Assembly (NCBI GenBank): GCA_903861055.1
Contig: CAIOSU010000167.1
Span: 1-6,207 of the forward strand
Direction: 5' to 3'
Length of the DNA stretch: 6,207 nucleotides
Origin: an uncultured bacterium
GTDB taxonomy: Bacteria > Bacteroidota > Bacteroidia > Chitinophagales > CAIOSU01
Both the position numbers and the translations under genes were made by a program. This document shows, in pieces, positions 1 to 6,151 of this stretch. Every line of letters starts with the position of its first letter. Position 1 is the stretch's first letter. The notes under the pieces are model-generated. The model ran no database searches. It was not told where the DNA came from and saw only the letters and a program-made list of their open reading frames with translations.

Positions 1-812
1 TCAAGAACCTTACTCGCGAAAAGAACACTTATCTAACCTTCGCGGTATGCCCAATAACCACCAACTGGAAAACCATGCCACAAATGCTGAAAGTGGCCAA
101 TGCGGAAAGAATAAACCTACACTTCAACATCGTTTGGGCACCCGAGTACTTATCGTTGCAATACTTAGATAAGGACAGACTAGAAGAGGTGATCAATCAC
201 TTTGAGCGTGGATTACCCGCAACTACCAGCAACCCAACTGCTACCAATAATGTGTTAGTATATAAAGAATACATAGGCACCTTAAAATATTGGCTTCAGG
301 AAAAAGAAGATAACCCTGAGGCCGATTTAGAACAATTTAAACAAGTGGTTTTAGATGCCGACTTAATACAGTCAATTTTACCAACCACGGAAGATGCCCA
401 ACTACTGGTCACCACCATTATCTGTTGGTATGCGGAAATGAACCATAGCGGCCAGGGTGTTAAACTTGCACAACAATTGCCCCAAAGTGAGCAGTTGATG
501 GACTTGTTAAATGCTCCTAATCTGCCCGAAGCCATTACTCAACTGCGACTGCAATCAACGACATACAGACACATACAGAACTTTATGGAGGCTTTGAGGG
601 TGCTGGATAAATTAATGGGTACTAGTAATGATGGCTTATTAGAGCGCCGCATAGCCATGGTAATGCCTATATTGGAAAGAACACCAAAACAAGACCAGGC
701 CGCATACGACCTTGGTGCCAATGGGGTATTCTTGCAGCTTCGCTTTTTGAAACAACCATCAGAGGAACTGGTGTTTGAGAAGTATGCTAGTTTGTTTGAG
801 CAAATTCTCTAA
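1..812 (+). CDS. Radical SAM protein, C-terminal part (5' end outside window), paralogue of the next gene
   Basis: The reading frame is open from the first full codon at position 3, so the gene enters from the left and about 269 residues are visible. The ATG at 75 is not the true start. The codons before it encode TFAVCPITTNW, which matches MNFAVCPITLNW in the complete radical SAM protein immediately downstream. The following MP and the spacing to the stop also match: about 256 residues here and 250 there after the FAVCPIT motif. The visible part is therefore the last strands of the radical SAM barrel plus a helical C-terminal extension of about 200 residues. The Cys cluster that would bind the iron-sulfur centre must lie upstream of the window. 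The C-terminal extension is recognisably similar in layout but much diverged from that of the paralogue. The substrate is unknown. The next gene begins within about 45 bp on the same strand, so the two may be co-expressed. Family assignment rests on homology to the neighbour. Confidence 0.85.
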   Translation, partial: KNLTREKNTYLTFAVCPITTNWKTMPQMLKVANAERINLHFNIVWAPEYLSLQYLDKDRLEEVINHFERGLPATTSNPTATNNVLVYKEYIGTLKYWLQEKEDNPEADLEQFKQVVLDADLIQSILPTTEDAQLLVTTIICWYAEMNHSGQGVKLAQQLPQSEQLMDLLNAPNLPEAITQLRLQSTTYRHIQNFMEALRVLDKLMGTSNDGLLERRIAMVMPILERTPKQDQAAYDLGANGVFLQLRFLKQPSEELVFEKYASLFEQIL

Positions 813-837
813 AATTCACCTAGAACCATATAATACC

Positions 838-845
838 TATATTTG
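838..845 (+). promoter_or_regulatory. Candidate Bacteroidota -7 promoter element (TATATTTG)
   Basis: TATATTTG in the short gap between the two radical SAM genes fits the TAnnTTTG -7 consensus known for the Bacteroidota primary sigma factor. Transcription would begin only about 5-8 bases before the ATG at 858, giving a near-leaderless mRNA. I see no convincing TTG-type -33 element at the right distance upstream, and an 8-base AT-rich match can arise by chance. It is a weak call. Confidence 0.25.
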
Positions 846-857
846 GTAATAGAACTT

Positions 858-2462
858 ATGTTGTCACCCGAAGTAATAAAAGCTTATAATGCAGTACGCA
901 CCACGCCCGACAAGAGCTTGTTGTGCCATGCGCCGTTCACCAATCTCAACTTTGAACAAAATGGCAACGTTACGGCTTGTTGCTATAACCGCACGCATGT
1001 GTTGGGTTCATACCCCAACAATTCTATAATGGATATTTGGTTGGGTAAAAAGGCTGACGAACTTAGGGAGTACATCAAAAACAACGACCTTGGCGGAGGC
1101 TGCTCGCTTTGCGCCTACCAACTTACCAGTGGCAACTACCATAACTCCCGAGCTAAGGCGTATGATTATGTGGCCGAAAACAAATTGGTGCAATACGCTA
1201 AAAAAGCTCAAGGCTTAATTACTAGAGGCAAGTTTATGCAAATGCCCACGTGCATGGAGTTTGAGATAAGCAACACCTGCAACCTGGAATGTGTAATGTG
1301 CAATGGCTATTTCTCTTCGTCCATTCGTAAGAACCGAGAGCATAAATCGGCGATGCACAACCCCTACGACGACAACTTTGTTGAACAACTAAAGCCTTTT
1401 ATACCACACTTGCTCGATGCCCGTTTTTTAGGTGGCGAACCATTTTTAATAGACCAGTACTATAAGATATGGGATACTTTTGTGGAGGTAAACCCGAATG
1501 TAAGGGTGCACATTACTACCAATGCTACAGTGCTAAACCAGCGGGTAAAAACGCTGCTGGATAAGCTCAATTGCCACATCGTTATCTCGATGGATTCCAT
1601 AGTAAAGGAGACTTACGAAAGTATAAGGCTAAACGCCAAGTACGATAAGGTATGGGAGAATTTCAATTATTTCTACGAATATACCCGCCGGAAAGGTACT
1701 CGCATGAATTTTGCGGTTTGCCCCATTACGCTCAATTGGCACGAAATGCCCGACTTGGTGCGTTTCTGTAACGATAAGGACATTATTCTGTTTTTCAATA
1801 CCGTAGTTATGCCGCAGGCATACTCGTTGGAGTATTGGCCAGCTAGCGAGCTTGCTAAAGTGGTGGCGTTATACGATGGAGCCAATTTGCCGGATACTAC
1901 TTACCGAGAGCAATACAACAAGCAGATGTTTTTGGATATGGCAAGCCAAATACGTGCATGGTACGAATTGGCATTGAAAGCGGAGAGCCAACAAGAAGAA
2001 CAAGAAAACCTTACCAGCAATACCATTGAGCAAGCAATTGCGGATGGCACCATACTTCCGGAGCATAATACCACACTAACTAAGGAAGTATTGTATGAAA
2101 TGCTATTCTATGCCAATGGTTTCCCTTATGCCGATGATGAGGATGGCAGAGAGGCACAACTTATAGCTACCACCAGGCTTTTTACCAATCTAGCCAAAAT
2201 AGCAAACCAAAACGACTTCAACCAATACTTGACTGCATTGTTTACCACTTATCGCTATTTGCCAATGCTCAATAAATACTTGGTGTACAGTAATGGACAT
2301 GAAAGTAAATTGGATGAGTTGATAAGCACGGCACAATCAATTGGCAATGCACAATGGATAGTGACTGATATGAACCATGCAGAGCCAATGAAAGTGTTGG
2401 CGCATATGAACGCGCACTCTGCAAAAGAACTAATTGCTGGCATGCACCAACAATACTTTTAA
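858..2462 (+). CDS. Twitch-domain radical SAM protein (N-terminal twitch before the radical SAM core)
   Basis: This is a predicted cytoplasmic iron-sulfur enzyme that cleaves S-adenosylmethionine to start radical chemistry; its substrate is unknown. I take the ATG at 858 (534 residues). An in-frame TTG at 843 would add five residues and cannot be excluded. Residues 23-85 form a Cys-rich twitch/SPASM-like module: C23, a GNVTACC motif (C41, C42), LGSYPNNSIMDIW at 49-61, and CSLC (C82, C85). The radical SAM core follows, with CNLECVMC (C141, C145, C148, the CX3CX2C motif that binds the 4Fe-4S cluster), GGEP at 192-195 and strands ITTNAT and VISMDS. From about residue 325 a mostly helical C-terminal region of roughly 210 residues matches no domain I recognise. 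The domain order resembles the 'twitch domain-containing radical SAM protein' family, whereas most SPASM enzymes carry that module at the C-terminus. The gene lies directly behind a paralogue and converges with a surface-glycan operon, overlapping its last gene by 4 bp. All key cysteines are present, so it is probably active. Confidence 0.93.
   Translation: MLSPEVIKAYNAVRTTPDKSLLCHAPFTNLNFEQNGNVTACCYNRTHVLGSYPNNSIMDIWLGKKADELREYIKNNDLGGGCSLCAYQLTSGNYHNSRAKAYDYVAENKLVQYAKKAQGLITRGKFMQMPTCMEFEISNTCNLECVMCNGYFSSSIRKNREHKSAMHNPYDDNFVEQLKPFIPHLLDARFLGGEPFLIDQYYKIWDTFVEVNPNVRVHITTNATVLNQRVKTLLDKLNCHIVISMDSIVKETYESIRLNAKYDKVWENFNYFYEYTRRKGTRMNFAVCPITLNWHEMPDLVRFCNDKDIILFFNTVVMPQAYSLEYWPASELAKVVALYDGANLPDTTYREQYNKQMFLDMASQIRAWYELALKAESQQEEQENLTSNTIEQAIADGTILPEHNTTLTKEVLYEMLFYANGFPYADDEDGREAQLIATTRLFTNLAKIANQNDFNQYLTALFTTYRYLPMLNKYLVYSNGHESKLDELISTAQSIGNAQWIVTDMNHAEPMKVLAHMNAHSAKELIAGMHQQYF
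2421..2454 (-). terminator. Possible terminator hairpin for the minus-strand operon, inside the end of the radical SAM gene
   Basis: Read on the minus strand, ATTGTTGG and CCAGCAAT (2454-2433) can pair over 8 bp, with one U-G wobble in RNA and a 6-base loop. A T-rich run (TAGTTCTTTT, 2432-2423) follows. The stem starts a few bases after the stop codon of the last minus-strand gene. In the plus-strand transcript the same stem has a C-A mismatch and is followed by ACTTTTAA, so it would be weaker there. The stem is short and only half G/C, so it would be a weak terminator. Confidence 0.3.
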
Positions 2463-3412
2463 GGCTGTTTCAAATGGCTGGTAGGCAGTCGTTCCGTTTT
2501 CTCTATATACTCAAGTACCTCATCGGCAAACACATTGGTCATTAATGTACCTGGATGATAATTTGCGGGGTTGGCTAATAATTCTTCATAGGTGTAATTT
2601 GACAGTTTAACTTGAGTAGCTGGTATTAGGTTAATATATTCTAAATTTAAGGTGTCAAACATCGGTTGTACCTTCAGGTAAAACTCATCGCAGGTATAGG
2701 TTATACATGCGGGTGTTTGCACTACAAAATAGTCTTGGCCATCAGTTGCCAGTTTATCCATAAACTGTTTCCAAAGTACTTTGTACATGGCAATATTTTC
2801 TTCCCCATATAAGCGGTTCAACCAAGCATCATACGATTTGGCGTAAGCATCTGAGAAAATCTTCTCGGCAAGGCCGGGCCATATTTTATATAAATACCAG
2901 TAATTTTCTCTAAAATGGGGGTCCATGTGCTGAAATCGGCCCATATCTGGGTCATTATCCACGAATCCAATTATCAACAAGTCTGGTTTATATTTCCTTC
3001 CATCGGCCAAATAAAATGCCAACTCATCCTTAGTTGACCATCCATTGATGCCCCAATGCATTACTTCCACATTTGGGTATTTGGCCAATACTTTCTGTTC
3101 CAGTTTATGGCTCCAAGCACTATCATAAGGCAAGCCATCGCCCCAAATAAATGAATCACCTAAAACAGCAATGCGAAATATGCTACTATCCTTTTCCTCC
3201 TTTCTTGGCCTATCAGTAAAGTTGTATGGGTGGTTTTCGGCAAATGCTTTATTGGCAATGTTCAGGCTGTCGTTATACTTTTGCCAATCGTTTAAGTTAT
3301 CCGCATGCGGAGCTGGACCAACGTAAACCTTTAGGGCTATATATACCAATAACAAAGTAATCCCAAGGATTATGACCTTATACCATCGGCTATATTTCCT
3401 TTTTGGCTGCAT
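2459..3412 (-). CDS. Membrane-anchored SGNH/GDSL hydrolase-like protein (last gene of the operon)
   Basis: This 317-residue protein begins with a basic tail (KRKYSR) followed by a hydrophobic helix at about 12-31. It is expected to be a signal-anchored protein with its body in the periplasm. The SGNH blocks are visible: VLGDSFIWGDG with nucleophile S87, HWGINGW (G121 to G124) for block II, and GFVDNDPD with N153 and D154 for block III. At the C-terminus, ANYHPG supplies H286. The residue two before the His, normally Asp (D-x-H), is Asn (N284), so the triad may be altered. Family members are esterases or O-acetyl transferases/esterases acting on glycans. Here a role in O-acyl modification of the polysaccharide made by the upstream glycosyltransferases is inferred from context. 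It starts 3 bp after the preceding SGNH gene, with no evident Shine-Dalgarno sequence. Its stop codon lies inside the end of the convergent radical SAM gene. Confidence 0.85.
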   Translation of the reverse strand: MQPKRKYSRWYKVIILGITLLLVYIALKVYVGPAPHADNLNDWQKYNDSLNIANKAFAENHPYNFTDRPRKEEKDSSIFRIAVLGDSFIWGDGLPYDSAWSHKLEQKVLAKYPNVEVMHWGINGWSTKDELAFYLADGRKYKPDLLIIGFVDNDPDMGRFQHMDPHFRENYWYLYKIWPGLAEKIFSDAYAKSYDAWLNRLYGEENIAMYKVLWKQFMDKLATDGQDYFVVQTPACITYTCDEFYLKVQPMFDTLNLEYINLIPATQVKLSNYTYEELLANPANYHPGTLMTNVFADEVLEYIEKTERLPTSHLKQP

Positions 3413-3415
3413 TCG

Positions 3416-4468
3416 TTATTCTTTTGACGTTAAAATAGCCCTTCCTTTGAGAAAAGCATATACACTTCTGCCCCATGCATCATATCCTTTGCCATTCATA
3501 TGACCATCTATAGGCCAATAATAGTTTAGGTAATCTTCTTTCATACTATCCGGCAAAGACGCTAGCAGGCTCATATATTCTAGCCCTTCCGTGTCAACAG
3601 CCTTAATAATTGAATCGGTTATTGGTTCAAAATAATCCCTGTGGCATTCATAGTTCAGTGGTTGAAAAACAAAAAGCGCCTTTGCCCCTTTGGTTCTTAC
3701 CAACGAATCTATCGAAACATAAACCTTTGTGATTGCAGAAATGCTTTCTGATTGCAACTGCTGCTGTTCTTTTGGCGATTGATAATAGTCGTTCCAACCT
3801 AAGCCATCCTTTACTATCATACGCACTAAATGGCTCCATTTATAAGCAAAATTAAGCACCCTACTTTTCGGTGCGCGCAATTGAGTTGTGCTTTCGTTTA
3901 CAAATCGCTCCATGCCGCCACGAGCGGTGAAATCGGTTACCTCAGTAAAATTGTAAACCACCAACACCAAATCAGGCTCATAATCCATCAAGTTTCGGCG
4001 CAACATTTCGTAAGCATAAAACGGATCGCTGCCAGACACTCCTCCTACAATTATCTCCCAAGGGCTTAGAGTAGTATCTTGAGTTAGATACCATGCCAAT
4101 CGTTGCGGCCATGTTGAATCAAATTCAGTACCCATTCCTTCCGTAAAAGAATCGCCTAAAATTATCGCTCGTTTCACTCCAGTTGGCTTCTTAATGTTAT
4201 GCTCAGTATCCCTTATGCCAAGGCTGTTGGTTTTTAGTAGGTAACTGAACTCGGCAGTCTCTTGACTGCGCTCCATGTTGGGGGTCCAGGCACAAAGAGG
4301 GCCTGGGTATGGATGTTTAAAGTAGTCAATATACTCGCCATAGTTTAGCTCACCATAATTCTTGTAACTGCCAGTTACACGAAGCACAATCTCGGTAAGC
4401 AATATAAATAGTGTAAAATTGAAAAAGACCAAAAACCACCAAGAGCCTAACCAATTACCCCTAGCCAT
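3416..4468 (-). CDS. Membrane-anchored SGNH/GDSL hydrolase-like protein
   Basis: This protein has 350 residues with a single N-terminal hydrophobic helix at about 9-29, so the catalytic domain is expected in the periplasm. NSLGIRDTE at 81-89 followed by KRAIILGDSFTEGMG is the classic lead-in to an SGNH block I, with nucleophile S107. Block II is VGGVSGSD (142-148). Block III is unusual: YNFTEVTD (172-179) stands where GxND is expected. Block V is intact, with D321 and H323 in PIDGHMNGKGYDAWG. It shares with the next gene the GDSF..G.G..(F/Y)DS.W pattern and the same anchor-plus-domain build, so the two are probably paralogues. Family knowledge allows esterase, O-acetylesterase or O-acetyltransferase activity on a glycan. 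The substrate cannot be read from sequence, and no MBOAT-type acyl carrier partner lies in the window. Its start overlaps the end of the preceding glycosyltransferase by 8 bp, which implies translational coupling. A weak GGAAAA lies just upstream of the ATG. Confidence 0.88.
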   Translation of the reverse strand: MARGNWLGSWWFLVFFNFTLFILLTEIVLRVTGSYKNYGELNYGEYIDYFKHPYPGPLCAWTPNMERSQETAEFSYLLKTNSLGIRDTEHNIKKPTGVKRAIILGDSFTEGMGTEFDSTWPQRLAWYLTQDTTLSPWEIIVGGVSGSDPFYAYEMLRRNLMDYEPDLVLVVYNFTEVTDFTARGGMERFVNESTTQLRAPKSRVLNFAYKWSHLVRMIVKDGLGWNDYYQSPKEQQQLQSESISAITKVYVSIDSLVRTKGAKALFVFQPLNYECHRDYFEPITDSIIKAVDTEGLEYMSLLASLPDSMKEDYLNYYWPIDGHMNGKGYDAWGRSVYAFLKGRAILTSKE

Positions 4469-5300
4469 AGTTTTCCATTTGCTGCATATTATTAGCCTTA
4501 TGCTTTAGCCAAAGTTGTCTCAGCTCCGGCTCTTGCCATCGATCCATTTGCTTGAATAGATCTTCGGTAAAGTGAACAAAAATTACTGGGTAAGTTTCAT
4601 TTATCATTACTTGCCCATTCTCAATGCTACGTGCATTTTCATATTCATTCCAGTAAGCCACGTTGCAACCTCGGTGTTGCAGTATTTTTACATCCTCGAA
4701 AGCCGCGGGCATTAAGTCTAGGTACTTTTGGTCATCAAACAAACCGCGTTTGTAGTCCTTCTCGCAAGCAAACTCACAGCAGCGGCTCCACCATTGTAGA
4801 GCCTCTCTACCCTCTTGGCTAGCGCCAACGAAGCCACCATTATACACGCCATCTCTAAAGTTAACGATAAACCAATCCGCATCAACGTCTGGCTCTTTAA
4901 TTCGCCAATGCGGGTTAAGTAATATGCTTGCTGTGTCCAACTCACTAAAAAGGAAAGTTGGGTCATTAAAAAACACAATGTCGTTATCTACATAAATAAC
5001 CTGCTCATAACCTTCCTCCAACAAATAGTCCATCCAAATAGGCTTCAGCGACCAGCGAAGGTTATCAGGCTTTTTGCGGTAATGATCCATCAACGATGCC
5101 GCTGCTTCATTTTGGCGAAGCGAGTGCAACCCCTCGATGGTATATTTCACATCACCTTCCTCTCCTTCTACTATACCTTGCTCAGGCTCTACTACCAATA
5201 TTCTAAAATGCCATTGGCCACCATAGCCCGCAACAGAACGAACCAAACCTAAGGTTTGGCTTAAATGGCTTCGGGTTGATACGGTGCAAAATGTCTTCAT
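4461..5300 (-). CDS. Glycosyltransferase, GT-A fold, DxD type
   Basis: This 279-residue cytoplasmic protein has no membrane segment. It belongs to a glycosyltransferase family typical of polysaccharide clusters that starts with a CTV(S/I)T(R/K)SHL-like strand (here residues 5-13). It has YVDNDIVFF at 103-111, where D105 and D107 form the metal- and sugar-nucleotide-binding DxD. It then shows SILLNPH (125-131), VYNGGFVGAS (152-161), GLFDDQKYLDLMP (186-198), HRGCNVAYWNEYE (209-221) and FVHFTE (241-246). This order of motifs resembles GT8/GT77-like nucleotide-sugar transferases, but donor and acceptor are not deducible. The ATG lies within an ATGA shared with the TGA stop of the preceding glycosyltransferase, and the 3' end overlaps the first SGNH gene by 8 bp, so it is translated as part of one coupled unit. 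No Shine-Dalgarno sequence precedes it. The likely role is adding one sugar of a surface glycan repeat. The fold is confident, the specificity unknown. Confidence 0.88.
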   Translation of the reverse strand: MKTFCTVSTRSHLSQTLGLVRSVAGYGGQWHFRILVVEPEQGIVEGEEGDVKYTIEGLHSLRQNEAAASLMDHYRKKPDNLRWSLKPIWMDYLLEEGYEQVIYVDNDIVFFNDPTFLFSELDTASILLNPHWRIKEPDVDADWFIVNFRDGVYNGGFVGASQEGREALQWWSRCCEFACEKDYKRGLFDDQKYLDLMPAAFEDVKILQHRGCNVAYWNEYENARSIENGQVMINETYPVIFVHFTEDLFKQMDRWQEPELRQLWLKHKANNMQQMENYG

Positions 5301-6151
5301 CGGTGCAATGATTGTGGCGTTTTATCCTTTAGCCAAGGTAAATAAGTGGCTAACTTGCTGTAATATAAAGCTTCTTGCATCAAATCCCAAAGGGAGTAAT
5401 ACGCAGGCATCAATCTTCTATCAATCATCATTTGCCCTAACAACGAGCGAGCCTTTACTTTATTCTTATCAAGACCGCGGCTGCGCCACTCTTCGTTCAT
5501 CCAATGGATAAAGTAATAACCTTGCGGCGGCGTTTTCCTGCCAAGCACAAATCGCTTCAGTTCATCCCACCTATCATAGTTTGATATACCCGATTTGATA
5601 AACGAAGACAAACCGTGGCTTTCGATTTGATCATTTAGTATTTGTATGGGTAAGTGCCAATCGCGGTTTTCCTCGGTCACTTTCTCTGCGGCCTCGGTAT
5701 AGCAATCCCACATCAAGGCGCTTCCTTTGGGGCACTTCATTACATTGCCCACCATGGTAAGCTCATGGTGGTTCCGAAAAACGTATTCCTCCTTAAAATC
5801 CAATGGCTTCAAGCACGCCACATCCATGTCAACCCACCAACCGCCTTTATCGTGCAATAGTTTGTATCTGAAAATATCTGAAAAGCCCGAAACACTGCCC
5901 TTTCCATGCCCATAGGCATTAGCATGCTTATATCTAAAAATGCGTTCAGCGGGTATTATCTCGTTGGCATCCATTACCTCCACCCCTACAGGCAAAGTAG
6001 TTTCCAGTGGTTCGTAAGCCCATAGCCTAAACCGATGGCCCTGCTCCAAAAACGTCATCATGGTGAGCAACTCTAGGTTGCTCAACCGATTGCCAATCCA
6101 TAAGCCGTTTACTATGTGGTTATCAGGCGTCATGTTGCTCTCGGGGGTCAT
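5297..6151 (-). CDS. Glycosyltransferase, GT32 / capsular polysaccharide synthesis (Caps_synth)-like
   Basis: This 284-residue soluble protein has the hallmarks of GT32-type sugar-transferase domains. These are GLWIGNRLSNLE near the N-terminus (16-27), DANEIIPAERIFRY (61-74), and FSDIFRYKLL (90-99). GGWWVDMDVACLKPL follows (103-117), with D108 and D110 as the DxD that binds the metal and nucleotide sugar. YFIHWMNEEW (213-222) is the usual C-terminal His motif. The length fits a complete enzyme. The likely role is cytoplasmic transfer of a hexose or N-acetylhexosamine onto a lipid-linked glycan; specificity is unknown. The start at 6151 is the first ATG after an in-frame TAA nine bases upstream. 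A second ATG at 6133 (residue 7) is a serious alternative, because an upstream gene may read through to 6123 and because conserved sequence starts only after it. The stop overlaps the next gene by 4 bp (ATGA). Confidence 0.88.
   Translation of the reverse strand: MTPESNMTPDNHIVNGLWIGNRLSNLELLTMMTFLEQGHRFRLWAYEPLETTLPVGVEVMDANEIIPAERIFRYKHANAYGHGKGSVSGFSDIFRYKLLHDKGGWWVDMDVACLKPLDFKEEYVFRNHHELTMVGNVMKCPKGSALMWDCYTEAAEKVTEENRDWHLPIQILNDQIESHGLSSFIKSGISNYDRWDELKRFVLGRKTPPQGYYFIHWMNEEWRSRGLDKNKVKARSLLGQMMIDRRLMPAYYSLWDLMQEALYYSKLATYLPWLKDKTPQSLHR

Noticed and set aside
296..721. Two antisense open frames opposite the first radical SAM gene.
   Set aside because: Both are short, low-complexity in feel (Ser/Cys-rich), have no motif, and lie fully inside a well-supported gene.
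75..812. ATG at 75 as the start of the first gene.
   Set aside because: The frame is open to the window edge, and the codons before 75 encode a motif shared with the complete paralogue, so 75 is internal.
813..857. A precursor-peptide gene between the two radical SAM genes.
   Set aside because: The gap is only about 45 bases and holds no start-to-stop frame of useful size.
1008..2443. Several antisense open frames of 60-70 residues opposite the complete radical SAM gene.
   Set aside because: All are fully covered by a gene with clear catalytic motifs, and none has a recognisable domain or start context. None is a convincing precursor peptide for the enzyme.
3830..4069. A 79-residue plus-strand open frame opposite the first SGNH gene.
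   Set aside because: It lies inside a gene with intact SGNH motifs and shows no motif or ribosome binding site of its own.
4718..4978. An 86-residue minus-strand open frame in another frame of the DxD glycosyltransferase.
   Set aside because: It overlaps the conserved core of the glycosyltransferase on the same strand and has no family features.
5284..5511. A 75-residue plus-strand open frame across the junction of the two glycosyltransferases.
   Set aside because: It lies antisense to two tightly coupled genes and has no supporting motif.
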